A stretch of DNA of 64,000 bases from Brumimicrobium glaciale (GCF_004152935.1 NZ_SETE01000003.1:563633-627632); one strand, 5' to 3'; numbered from the stretch's first letter, positions 53,116 through 62,782 are shown. The notes: generated by a model not told the origin, from the letters alone. Made by a program: numbers and translations.

Positions 53116-56100
53116 CTAAATTGCTCCTCTCCTCCTAGGGACTACTATTTTATTGTTTTCTGTATTTGGAGTGGTCGCTCCTCCTTCAGAACCTTCTGTA
53201 TTTATAGTCGGTTTTTGCCTAGTGTTTGGTTTGCTTCTGGTATTTGGTTTCTCAAAATTAGGTTTTCCTGTCTCAGGTTTTTCTCTAACATTGGGTCTTG
53301 GCTTAACAATTTCTGGTTTGGTAATCTCAGGTTTAGCACATGGATTCTGTGGTTTAGTGCTTCCTTTTCCAGATAATGGTGTTCTAACTGATTCTACACA
53401 AACATTCCATTTTCCATTAGATCCAGATTTGTTTTTTGAGATGTCAACTGTTATAATTCCAGCAAAATGATAATAGTTTCCATTCACTAAATTGTATGTT
53501 TTACCATTAACAATTGCTTTACCGTTTTTATTTGCTTTAAAATATAAAGAAGAAGCTTTCCCTTTATAACTAAAGTTTTGATTTGAAATTAAATCACCGC
53601 TTAAAACAGTTCCTGTTGGTGTAATTAAACAAAATTCAGAACTTGCATTAATCATTTCTATGTCCACTCCACAAATTTCAACAGATTCATACATGAAAAT
53701 AAATTGTTTCTCTGTTGTTCCACATTCATTAGTTAATTTAATGAGATAAATACTTTTAGCTTCATACAGTTTTATTGGATGCGTAAAAGATTTTGATGTT
53801 TCATTAAATGTATATCCATCCATCTTGCTTCCGTTAATGAAAACCTCAATTTGGTTGTATTTATTGATGTTTTCCAAATAACCACGGACAATGAATTGAT
53901 TCTTCACCAATTTAGTGAATTCATTTTTTGGTGCAGTGTTGCGCATTACGGGTTTGATGCAAGGTTCTGCTTCTTCAATTATTTTTCGTCCTCTTTCAAT
54001 CTTTCCTGTAGCTTGATGATTTCCGTCAGTGTTTGTTGCTTTTACAATAAAGGTGTTAATTCCAAATTTCAGATTGCTTAAATAATTTACAGTTTTTAAT
54101 TGCGTATTGAAGTTATAATCATTTGGATTTACAACCGTTCCATTGAAAAACACTTCGACATCATTTTTAGAGCTAATGTTTTCAACCTGTGCAATCATTT
54201 TAAATTCAGCTAGAATAACTGATTTTTGACCAGCTGAAGGAGACATAAAAGTCACTACAGGAGGTTTCGGATCTGCCTTTTTTCTGTAGATGATTATCGT
54301 TTCATCAAAAGCATTTCCATAATTATTGGTCGCTAACACACGAACAGTATTCGTTCCTGGATTTAGTCCAGCGCTGAAAAGTACATTACTCGTTACCGCT
54401 TCAAGTATAAAACTATTGGTTGAAACTCCGTTAATTAGCACTTCAATTTGTTGGACGCTGTTGATGTTATCTACATGAGCAACAATGTTCTCGCTTATTT
54501 GCGTTGTTGTAAATGGATTCACACTTGGCGTAAGAATATCAACTGTTGGAATTTTTCCAGTTTGAGTTCCACCATTGCTATAAATAATCTGAGTTTCATC
54601 AAAATCATTTCCGAAAGGGTTATTTACACTTATGCGAATTGTATTTGATCCCGCATTTAATCCCGCTGTTAACTGAATTGTTCCATTATAGAAAGTAAAA
54701 TTATTTGTTTGAACACCATTCACGAGCACTCCAACTTGTTGTTTTGTAGTTACGAAATTAGTATTTGCAACAATCGTTTCACTTGCTTGATTGGTTGTGA
54801 ACGGATTCACATTTGGCGTAATGATTAGAACAGTTGGAGGAGTTGATTCCACTTTCTTTCTGTAAATTATTTGTGTTTCATCAAAATCATTTCCAAAAGT
54901 ATTATTTACACTTATGCGAATTGTATTTGTTCCCACATTTAATCCAGCTGTTAACTGAACTTGTTTTGTTCCATTATAGAAAGTAAAATTATTTGTTTGA
55001 ACACCATTCACGCGCACTTCAACTTGTTGTTTTGTAGTTATGAAATTAGTATTGGCAATAACTGTTTCACTTGCTTGATTGGTTGTGAACGGATTCACAT
55101 TTGGCGTTACAATTTGAACAGTTGGAGGAGTTGATTCCACTTTCTTTCTGTAAATTATTTGCGTTTCATCAAAATCATTTCCAAAGTTATTGCTTGCACT
55201 AATTCTAATTGTATTGCTTCCTAAGTTTAAAACCGCATTGAATTGAACTTGGTGCGTTGTGCTGTTTTGTAAACGATTAAAAGCATAATTATTAGTCAAA
55301 ACACCATTTACACGTACTTCAACTTGTTGTTTGCTTTCAATGTTGTTGATGCTTGCAGTTATGTTTTCAAAAGCTTGAACAGTTGTGTATGGACTTGAGC
55401 TTGGTGTGATAATATCCACAATTGGAGGCAAGTTATTTCCTTGTTCTCCGCGGCGATAAATTATTTGTGTTTCATCAAAAGCATTTCCAAATTCATTGTT
55501 GGCACTTATTCGAATTGTATTTGTTCCAGCGTTTAGTCCAGCATTAAATTGAACACGACCATTCGTATTGTTAAAAGAAAAGCTAGATGTCTGAACGCCA
55601 TTAATACGCACTTCAATATTTTGCTTAGCGATAATATTTTCCACTTTAGCAACAATATTTTCATTCAATTGACTTGTCGTATAAGGATTAGCATTCGGAA
55701 TTAGGATGTTTACCACTGGTGGAAAACCTGTATTTCCAATATTTTCGCGCTCATAAATAATGACCGTTTCATCGCTGTCCATTCCAAAATTATTTCTTGC
55801 TTCAATTCTTATCGTGTTTGTTCCACCTCTTAAATTTAATGGAATAGAAAAATTATTACTTCCTGTTTCACTGAAATTAAAGTTCGATACATTTTGTCCA
55901 TTAAAAGTTACTGTAATTTGATTTCTAGCTTTGATATTTCTAATGTCCGCTTTCAAATTATACGTTAACTGATTTATGATGTATGGATTTGCAGAAGGAT
56001 TTGTGATCTTAACTATTGGTGGATTTTCACGCACTTCCACATCATAATAAATCTCTACCAAATCTCTAGCTTTTCCAAATTGATTTTCTCCTTTAATAAA

Positions 56101-57222
56101 GAAAGTGTTTAAACCAGGAACCAATCTTACATTGGCTTGAAAAACATTCGATTGCGGGTTAAAATTAAATGAAGTAGATCTGTTTTGATTTTGAGTGAAA
56201 GTAATCCAATCTGCACTGCTTACATTTCTCACATTTGCTCTTAAATCAAAAGTGGGTACGTTCGTTCTATGCGGTGTGTTTTGCGGATTTGAAAAATCTA
56301 CAATTGGTTTATCTCTTCGAACTGGATCAATATCTGGGTTTTGAGGCTGTGGATCAACAGGTGTATCACCTCTTGGATTAGTATACGTATTTTTACTGCC
56401 ACGGAGGTACCATTTGAAATAGATACTTGTATAATGATAAAGATCGTTTTCAAATAATTTACTTGATTGGCCATCTTGATTTACCGTTGTTCCATCAAAA
56501 TAGTCATCCATCACGAAAGTTGTTTTGTGCTCAATTCCCATAGAGAATCTATTGTTGAAATAATAACCTATTCCAACTCCAAGACTTGGGAGTACTTTAA
56601 CATCAAAAGCATCTTTTGTATATGCGTCTCCGGCTTTATTAATGTCTAAAAGTGTTTCATATTTTTCATCAATAATACTTCCGTTTTGTGTTTGATCGTA
56701 AGGATAAATTCCTTGCTCATCAACTCCGCCAGTACTTTTTAATAGATCTCCTTTTGTTGTAGAAGCAGTAAATCCAATTCCACCAAAAATATAAGGATCA
56801 AATCCTGTTCTTTCTTTGAATCGATTGGCATGCATAGAAAGCTCTAAAGCAAATCGATGTTGGGCTGCTCTAAAATTTTGAACAGTATATCCCAAAGTAT
56901 CATACAGTGGTTTTACGGCATAGTTATTTTGAATAGTGCTAGTAGTATCACTGTCTTTTCCATACCAAGTCCCACCTAAATACCTAAAGCGGATATCAAA
57001 AGATACTGCATTACCGTAGTTTTGATTGATAGAACCTCCAAATACTAGACCTGCGCCTAATGGGAAACGGTTTTTTGCATTTTCAACATCTGATGTATGC
57101 CAAACGCTACCAATGTTTAATCCGAAGAATATTTTAGAAGTATTTTCGTAATCGAATCTTTGCGCGTATCCTTGGAAAAGGACAAAGATTAATAGTGCCG
57201 ATGTGAGTAAAATCTTTTTCAT
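53116..57222 (-). CDS. Giant outer-membrane protein with barrel and nine Ig-like repeats
   Basis: A 1368-residue exported protein. A signal peptide at 1-20 precedes a ~250-residue outer-membrane-barrel-like region (KIFFGLNIGSVWHTSDVENA, FGGIGFTASTTKGDLL). Nine tandem ~95-residue beta-sandwich repeats follow (residues ~300-1180). The clearest run is PPTVQIVTPNVNPFTTNQ...VEVRVNGVQTNNF...GTNTIRISVNNTFGNDFDETQIIYR. A Pro/Lys/Arg-rich tail ends in IVVPRRRGAI. No T9SS sorting domain is visible. The repeats resemble bacterial Ig-like or PKD-related folds. Function unknown; adhesion or surface display is a guess. Confidence 0.85.
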   Translation of the reverse strand: MKKILLTSALLIFVLFQGYAQRFDYENTSKIFFGLNIGSVWHTSDVENAKNRFPLGAGLVFGGSINQNYGNAVSFDIRFRYLGGTWYGKDSDTTSTIQNNYAVKPLYDTLGYTVQNFRAAQHRFALELSMHANRFKERTGFDPYIFGGIGFTASTTKGDLLKSTGGVDEQGIYPYDQTQNGSIIDEKYETLLDINKAGDAYTKDAFDVKVLPSLGVGIGYYFNNRFSMGIEHKTTFVMDDYFDGTTVNQDGQSSKLFENDLYHYTSIYFKWYLRGSKNTYTNPRGDTPVDPQPQNPDIDPVRRDKPIVDFSNPQNTPHRTNVPTFDLRANVRNVSSADWITFTQNQNRSTSFNFNPQSNVFQANVRLVPGLNTFFIKGENQFGKARDLVEIYYDVEVRENPPIVKITNPSANPYIINQLTYNLKADIRNIKARNQITVTFNGQNVSNFNFSETGSNNFSIPLNLRGGTNTIRIEARNNFGMDSDETVIIYERENIGNTGFPPVVNILIPNANPYTTSQLNENIVAKVENIIAKQNIEVRINGVQTSSFSFNNTNGRVQFNAGLNAGTNTIRISANNEFGNAFDETQIIYRRGEQGNNLPPIVDIITPSSSPYTTVQAFENITASINNIESKQQVEVRVNGVLTNNYAFNRLQNSTTHQVQFNAVLNLGSNTIRISASNNFGNDFDETQIIYRKKVESTPPTVQIVTPNVNPFTTNQASETVIANTNFITTKQQVEVRVNGVQTNNFTFYNGTKQVQLTAGLNVGTNTIRISVNNTFGNDFDETQIIYRKKVESTPPTVLIITPNVNPFTTNQASETIVANTNFVTTKQQVGVLVNGVQTNNFTFYNGTIQLTAGLNAGSNTIRISVNNPFGNDFDETQIIYSNGGTQTGKIPTVDILTPSVNPFTTTQISENIVAHVDNINSVQQIEVLINGVSTNSFILEAVTSNVLFSAGLNPGTNTVRVLATNNYGNAFDETIIIYRKKADPKPPVVTFMSPSAGQKSVILAEFKMIAQVENISSKNDVEVFFNGTVVNPNDYNFNTQLKTVNYLSNLKFGINTFIVKATNTDGNHQATGKIERGRKIIEEAEPCIKPVMRNTAPKNEFTKLVKNQFIVRGYLENINKYNQIEVFINGSKMDGYTFNETSKSFTHPIKLYEAKSIYLIKLTNECGTTEKQFIFMYESVEICGVDIEMINASSEFCLITPTGTVLSGDLISNQNFSYKGKASSLYFKANKNGKAIVNGKTYNLVNGNYYHFAGIITVDISKNKSGSNGKWNVCVESVRTPLSGKGSTKPQNPCAKPEITKPEIVKPRPNVREKPETGKPNFEKPNTRSKPNTRQKPTINTEGSEGGATTPNTENNKIVVPRRRGAI
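54560..55160 (-). repeat. Near-identical 300-bp tandem units inside the giant gene
   Basis: Two adjacent units (about 54560-54860 and 54860-55160) are almost the same at DNA level. For example TTGGAGGAGTTGATTCCACT, TTCATCAAAATCATTTCCAA and CACCATTCACG.GCAC recur. Such a recent duplication inside a repeat protein allows copy-number change by recombination. Confidence 0.8.
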
Positions 57223-57291
57223 AGTGATAATTTTGAATTCTCATTTCATAATTTATGCCAAACTATTTTTTGGAATTGCCACAAAAGTAAG

Positions 57292-57299
57292 TTTTTAAA
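57292..57299 (-). promoter_or_regulatory. -7 element (TACTTTTG) upstream of the giant gene
   Basis: On the plus strand CAAAAGTA; 70 bp upstream of the ATG at 57222 on the minus strand. Confidence 0.45.
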
Positions 57300-57780
57300 T
57301 AATGTTTAATGATTAAGTGTAATTATTAACGTGTTTGCGCTGGATTTTTTTTTAATTATTAAGGTTTAATGATTAACGGGATTTCTCGCTGGACGCTTTT
57401 TAATTATTAATGTTTAATGTTTATCCGATAGGGATCGGATGGTTAACGTGTTTGCGCTGGACTTTTTTTAATGTTTAATTGATTAACGCCTTGCGCTAGA
57501 TGCTTTTTTTTAGAAAAATTAATCTCAATCTCTACTGCGTTAAAATTCCAATTGTCAAACAGTTAATAATTAATCATTATATTCGAATTTAAACGTTTAC
57601 ATCCGATAACAATCGAAAGTAAATAATTAATGACCAAATAGATTTTCATTGCGATTGCATCTTTGATAATCAGAACACATTAAAGGGTTTGCGCTAGACT
57701 TTTTTAATTATTAATGTTTAAGGTGTAATGATTAACGCGTTTGCGCTGGACGTTTTTTTTAGAAAAAACAACCTCAATTT
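57300..57780. repeat. Island of TTAACGnGTTTGCGCTGGAC repeats upstream of recQ
   Basis: The unit with core GCGCTGGAC or GCGCTAGAC and T-rich tail occurs six times, around 57333, 57380, 57449, 57488, 57685 and 57737, mixed with TTAATGTTTAATGATTAA words. ATCCGATAGGGATCGGAT (57424-57441) forms a small hairpin. It is non-coding, in the 656-bp gap between the giant gene and recQ. Confidence 0.7.
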
Positions 57781-57878
57781 CGACACACTAGAAATTCAAT
57801 ATCAAACCGATTACATTAATAATTATAACCAACGCTCGTTAAACATTAATAATTTACCATTAAACATTATTTGAAAAT

Positions 57879-59975
57879 ATGATTACAAAAGAAAAAATCC
57901 TATCGCATTTAAAGTCCTATTTTGGTTATGACAGTTTTCGTCTTAATCAAGAAAAAATAATTGATGATATTCTTGCCAAAAAAGACCTCTTAGCTATTAT
58001 GCCGACGGGAGGAGGAAAGTCTTTGTGTTTTCAATTACCTGCTCTTTTATTGGAAGGAACAGCAATTGTAATTTCGCCCTTAATCGCATTGATGAAAGAT
58101 CAAGTAGATGCCTTAAAAGCAAATGGTATTGCTGCCGAATTTTATAACAGCACCCAAGAACAAAGCGAGCGAGAAAAAGTGCTGTCTGAATTAGTCAAAG
58201 GAGAAATAAAACTATTGTACATTTCCCCTGAAACCTTACCGATTATTCAGTCTTACTTTAGCAAAATAACAATAAGTCTCATCGCTATTGATGAAGCACA
58301 TTGTATATCTTCTTGGGGACACGATTTCAGACCTGCATATACAGAATTAGGAACGCTGAAAGCATTGTTTCCAGCATCACCTATTCTTGGATTTACTGCA
58401 ACGGCAGACCATGCAACACAGGATGATATTCTCAATCAATTGAATATTCCAAATGCAAAAAAGCATGTGTCTTCTTTTGACCGAAAAAATCTTTACCTCG
58501 AAGTTCGTCCAGGACAAGACAGATTGAAGCAAATCTTGGAATTTTTAGAATCGAAACCAGATGAAAGTGGAATAATTTATTGTTTAAGTCGAAAAGGAAC
58601 TGAAACTGTTGCGAAAAAATTAATAGACAAGGGATATAAAGCACAAGCTTACCATGCGGGAATACAAACTGCGGAACGCAATCAAATACAGGATGATTTT
58701 GTGAATGATAGAACACCGATTATCGTGGCGACAATAGCGTTCGGAATGGGAATTGACAAAAGCAATGTGCGTTGGGTAATTCATTATAATATGCCCAAAA
58801 ATATAGAAAGTTATTATCAAGAAATTGGACGAAGCGGACGGGATGGTTTACCAGCGCATACACTTTTGTTCTACAGTTTTGCTGATGTTATTCAATTGCG
58901 TCAATTTCTAAAAGACACACCTACCGAAAAGTTTCAATTGGCGAAATTAGAGCGGATGCAACAGTTTTCTGAAGCTTTAAGTTGCAGAAGAATGGTCTTG
59001 CTGGGTTATTTTGGTGAATATATTTCTGAAGATTGCGGCAATTGCGATATTTGTAAAACCCCTCCTAAATATTTTGATGGAACTATCTTGGCTAAAAAAG
59101 TTTGTTCAGCTGTTGCAAGACTAAAAGAAAATGAAGCTTTGGGTATGGTCGTAGATGTTTTAAGAGGAGCAAAAACTTCTGCTGTTTTTAATAAGAGTTA
59201 TCAAAATATAAAAACTTACGGACAAGCAAGCGATGTTTCTTGGATAGAGTTGCAACAATATATTATTCAAATGATTAACCAAGGGATTTTAGAGATTCGT
59301 TTTCATGAAAATGGACGTTTGTTACTCACTCCTTTGGCAAAGAAAGTTCTTTTTGAGGACGAACAAGTGAAGCTAGCAAAACAAAAACCTAAAGAAGAAA
59401 GGACTAAAAAAGCACGTGTTGCAGCCACCAAATCTTATGGTTTATTTGAAAAACTAAGAACACTGAGACAACAAATAGCTACAGAAGAAAATGTGCCTGC
59501 TTATATTGTTTTTAGTGATGCAGCGCTCAAAGATATGGAAGTGATTCTACCAAAAAATAATGTTGAATTTATGCAAGTTAGCGGTGTTGGAGAAGCGAAA
59601 AAATCTAAATATGGCGAACGCTTTTTAACTGCGATTAAAACACATCTGGAAGAAGACAATAAGAATAAACAAAATCAAAAAGTACCCACTCAAGATCAAA
59701 CATATATGCTTTTTGAAAAAGGGTTGTCTATCTCAGAAATAGCTTTGCAGCGCAATCTAAAAGAAGATACTATTTATGGACATCTGATGAAGAAACACCA
59801 AGAAGGAGAAAATATTGATGTAGAAAAATACATTTCGGAAAATGAAATTAATGCCATTAAACAAGCCAAACTAAAATTCCCAGAGGAAGAAGGACTAAAA
59901 CCTTATTTTGAATTTTTTGAGGAAAAAATGCCTTATTGGAAAATTCGGTTGGGATTGTATTTGATAGGAGAATAG
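57879..59975 (+). CDS. recQ: ATP-dependent DNA helicase RecQ
   Basis: A 698-residue RecQ. Helicase motifs are MPTGGGKSLCFQLPALLL (I), DEAHCISSWGHDFRPAY (II and RecQ-specific), GFTATADHATQDDI (III), IVATIAFGMGIDKSNVRWVIHYNMP (V) and YQEIGRSGRDG (VI). A zinc cluster follows (CRRMVLLGYFGEYISEDCGNCDICK). An RQC winged helix, an HRDC domain (~515-590) and an extra C-terminal ~80-residue HTH region end the protein. It unwinds DNA in repair and recombination. The cassette-like array begins ~35 bp after its stop. Confidence 0.96.
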   Translation: MITKEKILSHLKSYFGYDSFRLNQEKIIDDILAKKDLLAIMPTGGGKSLCFQLPALLLEGTAIVISPLIALMKDQVDALKANGIAAEFYNSTQEQSEREKVLSELVKGEIKLLYISPETLPIIQSYFSKITISLIAIDEAHCISSWGHDFRPAYTELGTLKALFPASPILGFTATADHATQDDILNQLNIPNAKKHVSSFDRKNLYLEVRPGQDRLKQILEFLESKPDESGIIYCLSRKGTETVAKKLIDKGYKAQAYHAGIQTAERNQIQDDFVNDRTPIIVATIAFGMGIDKSNVRWVIHYNMPKNIESYYQEIGRSGRDGLPAHTLLFYSFADVIQLRQFLKDTPTEKFQLAKLERMQQFSEALSCRRMVLLGYFGEYISEDCGNCDICKTPPKYFDGTILAKKVCSAVARLKENEALGMVVDVLRGAKTSAVFNKSYQNIKTYGQASDVSWIELQQYIIQMINQGILEIRFHENGRLLLTPLAKKVLFEDEQVKLAKQKPKEERTKKARVAATKSYGLFEKLRTLRQQIATEENVPAYIVFSDAALKDMEVILPKNNVEFMQVSGVGEAKKSKYGERFLTAIKTHLEEDNKNKQNQKVPTQDQTYMLFEKGLSISEIALQRNLKEDTIYGHLMKKHQEGENIDVEKYISENEINAIKQAKLKFPEEEGLKPYFEFFEEKMPYWKIRLGLYLIGE

Positions 59976-60007
59976 ATTTGATTTTTTAGGGTTTTTGATT
60001 TGATAAG

Positions 60008-60122
60008 GGTTTTAAGATTTGCGTGCTGTCTGTTTGCTAAATGTTAACTCGAAGATACAAACATTTAGATTTGCATGAATGTAAAAATCGAAGGTTTTTA
60101 CAGGCTGACCGTCAAAGGCTGT
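60008..60122 (-). repeat. attC-like repeat 1 (array end, next to recQ)
   Basis: The block from AAGATTTGCGTGCTGTCTGT to CCGTCAAAGGCTGT is homologous to copies 2 and 3 but its left end is degraded (no clear AAC|GTT). Its middle, CTAAATGTT.../...AAACATTTAG, forms the same inverted repeat. The right end lies at the R'' of unit 1 (GTTACCCAC on the plus strand). Confidence 0.6.
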
Positions 60123-60135
60123 GTTACCCACTTTT

Positions 60136-60969
60136 TTATTTTTTCACGAGTTTTATTTCATCTAATAATTCAGAATTTAAGGACAATATTTTCAATATAT
60201 AATAACCTGATTTCAAGTTTGGTAATTCCATTTTCATATTATCGGTATTCAGTTTTGATGTCTTGATATGTTTCCCATTTATATCAAATACTTTAAAAAT
60301 GTAAGGTGCTTTTTCAGATAATTCGATTGTTATATTGTCAGTGAATGGGTTTGGATATACTTTTTTAATCAATACTATTTCTGTCATTATTTGATTCTCT
60401 GATTTAGGAATTAGGGTGTCCTTTTCAGAATAATCAAGTTCGTATGAAATCAACTTTTCAGGCTCAAGTTGTTCAATAACAAATCTAAATATTTCTTTTC
60501 CATCTTTTTTCTTTGCTTGAATGGTATTTACTCCAACTGTGTCAGCAATCAGTTTTACATACTGACCGCTATCAAGTCTACTTTTAATAATGCTTGATTG
60601 TAGCCATTCAGTTTCAAGTCCTGTAACAGTTGAGTCAGTGAATAGTAGAGCGTGAATGGCGAATTTCTCATTTTTGAGAGGTCGATTAAGTAGGAAAAGT
60701 TCATTTCTCTTTGTTACTGTTCCAATAAATACTGTGTCTGTGTCCGATTTAACTAAATAATTGTAATCAGTTGATTTGTCGAAATATAAGGAATATTTAA
60801 TAGTGTCATTTCCCCTAACTATTTGGAAAGATTCGCCAACTTTATTAGACAAATTGATTGTCCGACCTTTAATTGGCTCAGCGAAATCAACATTTGGTTC
60901 GAATTCTCCGCAACCAAATAAAATGGAAGCGACAAAAATAGAAGACAATATGTTTTTAATCTTTATCAT
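60136..60969 (-). CDS. Cassette gene 1: lipoprotein with a T9SS-like C-terminal domain
   Basis: A 277-residue protein from ATG 60969. A longer reading from 61044 runs into the neighbouring repeat. Residues 1-18 are a lipoprotein signal (MIKIKNILSSIFVASILFGCGEFE). The last ~80 residues look like a T9SS type A sorting domain (VYPNPFTDNITIELSEKAPYIFKVFDINGKH...VKK). Lipid anchor and T9SS tail in one protein is uncommon. The middle is beta-rich without named domain. Its stop (60136) is 5 bp inside the unit's left end; the unit is bounded by attC-like repeats 1 and 2. Confidence 0.72.
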   Translation of the reverse strand: MIKIKNILSSIFVASILFGCGEFEPNVDFAEPIKGRTINLSNKVGESFQIVRGNDTIKYSLYFDKSTDYNYLVKSDTDTVFIGTVTKRNELFLLNRPLKNEKFAIHALLFTDSTVTGLETEWLQSSIIKSRLDSGQYVKLIADTVGVNTIQAKKKDGKEIFRFVIEQLEPEKLISYELDYSEKDTLIPKSENQIMTEIVLIKKVYPNPFTDNITIELSEKAPYIFKVFDINGKHIKTSKLNTDNMKMELPNLKSGYYILKILSLNSELLDEIKLVKK

Positions 60970-60989
60970 TTTTCTAATTGTGTGATAAC

Positions 60990-61100
60990 GTTCGAGCCTT
61001 TGCGGCGGCCTGTTTTTTAAATGTTTTATCGAAGATACAAACATTTAGATATACATTAATGTAAAAATCGGAGGTTTTTACAGGCTGACGCAAAACCTGT
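60990..61100 (-). repeat. attC-like repeat 2
   Basis: A 111-nt block from GTTCGAGCCTTTGCGGCGG to CAGGCTGACGCAAAACCTGT. On the minus strand it runs from ...AAC|ACAGG to ...CTCGAAC|GTTATC. CTAAATGTTT-like words and AAACATTTAG form the central stem. It matches copies 1 and 3 along most of its length. Confidence 0.72.
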
Positions 61101-61105
61101 GTTAG

Positions 61106-61603
61106 CTAAAGTTTTTTCCCTTTTTTGACTATGTTTCCCTCTTTGTCATAAACGGTTGTATAGTCGTCATTGTAAACCCGACTTGTTACGCCAAGTTTTT
61201 CAAGTAGAGTATTTGCTTTTTGCCTTGTTACAACCCAAATCTCATGATTGTCAATTAATTCCCATTCCCAAATTTCAGAAGGAATGTCGTCTATCCATTT
61301 TTTAAATGATAGCAATTCGTTTTTAAAAGATTTATTTATAATTTCATTACGAAAAACCATGTCAAAACAAACCGGCGTAAAAGCATAGTCAATTTCAGCT
61401 TCGAGTTCAGTCATTGGATTAAAAACGGGTCCAGAGAGTTTCTCCAACTCTTTTGATGTCAGCGAAAAAAGAATTAACGAATTTATCAAGTTTGTATAGT
61501 AAAAGTCAACGTACTTGTCATATTCAATTTCGTCCTTGTCGACTGATGATTTGTCTGTCGATTTCGGTTTAATTCCAAATATTGATTTCAAATTTATCTT
61601 CAT
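61106..61603 (-). CDS. Cassette gene 2: hypothetical cytoplasmic protein
   Basis: A 165-residue protein with no signal peptide, acidic N-terminal half and a hydrophobic helix (YYTNLINSLILFSLTSKEL). The end is TTVYDKEGNIVKKGKKL. No family is recognised. Its stop TAG (61106-61108) lies inside the unit's left terminal GTTAGCTA, and its right terminal TAGCTAAC is at 61625-61632. The unit is thus closed by a perfect 8-bp inverted repeat and sits between attC-like repeats 2 and 3. Confidence 0.68.
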   Translation of the reverse strand: MKINLKSIFGIKPKSTDKSSVDKDEIEYDKYVDFYYTNLINSLILFSLTSKELEKLSGPVFNPMTELEAEIDYAFTPVCFDMVFRNEIINKSFKNELLSFKKWIDDIPSEIWEWELIDNHEIWVVTRQKANTLLEKLGVTSRVYNDDYTTVYDKEGNIVKKGKKL

Positions 61604-61632
61604 TACTGTCGGTATTCAAAATTGTAGCTAAC

Positions 61633-61744
61633 GTTTGGGGCTTTGCGGCGGTCTGTTTGCTAAATGTTTAACGAAGATACAAACTTTTAGATATACATTA
61701 ATGTAAAAATCGAAGGGTTGCACAGGCTGACCGTTAAAGGCTGT
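61633..61744 (-). repeat. attC-like repeat 3
   Basis: A 112-nt block from GTTTGGGGCTTTGCGGCGG to CCGTTAAAGGCTGT, highly similar to copy 2. On the minus strand it reads ...GGTAAC|ACAGCCTTT...CCGCAAAGCC...CAAAC|GTTAGC. The pairs GCCTTT.. and ..AAAGGC bracket the site, as in attC L-boxes. Confidence 0.75.
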
Positions 61745-61758
61745 GTTACCAAACGTAT

Positions 61759-62769
61759 TTAAAAGTGCATTACTTTAAATGGACTCCTCTGAGGTGCTAT
61801 ATAGAAAAGTCTCAAGTCTAAATTATTTTTGGTTATAGCGGTATATCTAAGAGTAAGAATTTGTTTTTTTCCATCGATATCAACCAAGTAGTTTTTTAGA
61901 TAGATCATTTCTGCACCCAAAAGAAAATCTGTGTTAAGGAATTGATATGTTGATGATATCGTCCCAAAATCATTTAAGTATTCTTTTATTTCATGTCTAT
62001 GTTTTTCATCAATGTGTTTAATTGATAAAAATCTATCAACATCTTTATGTTTTAGAATATCGATCACTTCTGTTATTTTATTGTCAGGTATTAATTCGTT
62101 AGAAACTGGTTTAATTCCAAACCCTTGTCCTATCAGGTTTCCAGTTGAGTCTTTTATAATTAGTAATGAAGTCCTGAGTTTAATGTCCTCATAATTGAAT
62201 ATCATTTGAGCTCTCAAATCTTCTCGTTTATTATAAGAGTCAAATACATTAGTTATTTCAATAATTTCGATAGAATTTAAACGACCGAATTGACTTGTTA
62301 AAATTCTGAATTCAGTTTTATAGTTATTGTAAGAATTTAAAAAAGATTGAAGGTTATCGTAATCATTTAGGAGAATCAAAGATTTTATTTTTTCAAATAT
62401 TTGTTCATCATTGATAGTTACTTTCTTCTCATTGTTTGTTTCTCGCCATTGTCTCTGACCATTTTTATATCCAAAATCTATTTGAATTGTTTTATGTCCA
62501 TTCTTGTAAAGGCGATATTCTGTAGTATCTCCATTATTATTTAATCGGAGAAAGTCTCCATCCATTTTTCCGTTTTTAAACTGAACAGTTACATTATCAT
62601 TTTTTGATTTACTTATATAAATTCCCGAATACGGAGTTTCCGAGCCAACTTCATAATAAGTATCATATCGTTTCTGCCATCCAGTTTCTTGCTCAATACT
62701 AACGTTCGTGCCTTGATAACCGCAAGAGATGAATAGAAATAGAATTATAAAGAGTTTTATGAGTTTCAT
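61759..62769 (-). CDS. Cassette gene 3: lipoprotein with MORN-like repeats
   Basis: A 336-residue protein from ATG 62769 (a longer reading from 62838 crosses the repeat). The signal is MKLIKLFIILFLFISCGYQG, a lipoprotein lipobox. Residues ~35-110 have MORN/YwqK-like repeats (TPYSGIYIS, VTVQFKNGKMDGDFLRLNNNGDTTEYRLYKNGHK). The C-terminal two thirds are a mixed domain without a name. The unit is closed by a perfect 10-bp inverted repeat: GTTACCAAAC at 61745-61754 and GTTTGGTAAC at 62773-62782. It sits between attC-like repeats 3 and 4. Confidence 0.72.
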   Translation of the reverse strand: MKLIKLFIILFLFISCGYQGTNVSIEQETGWQKRYDTYYEVGSETPYSGIYISKSKNDNVTVQFKNGKMDGDFLRLNNNGDTTEYRLYKNGHKTIQIDFGYKNGQRQWRETNNEKKVTINDEQIFEKIKSLILLNDYDNLQSFLNSYNNYKTEFRILTSQFGRLNSIEIIEITNVFDSYNKREDLRAQMIFNYEDIKLRTSLLIIKDSTGNLIGQGFGIKPVSNELIPDNKITEVIDILKHKDVDRFLSIKHIDEKHRHEIKEYLNDFGTISSTYQFLNTDFLLGAEMIYLKNYLVDIDGKKQILTLRYTAITKNNLDLRLFYIAPQRSPFKVMHF

Positions 62770-62782
62770 AATGTTTGGTAAC

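Noticed and set aside
54560..55160. Assembly duplication in the giant gene
   Set aside because: The two units differ at several scattered positions and keep the frame, so a true duplication is more likely.
57300..57780. CRISPR-like array
   Set aside because: Units are unevenly spaced, the 'spacers' share sequence, and no cas genes are near.
60075..60266. Plus-strand ORF over repeat 1 and the end of cassette gene 1
   Set aside because: It shadows the repeat and the antisense T9SS-type domain; codon pattern is not protein-like.
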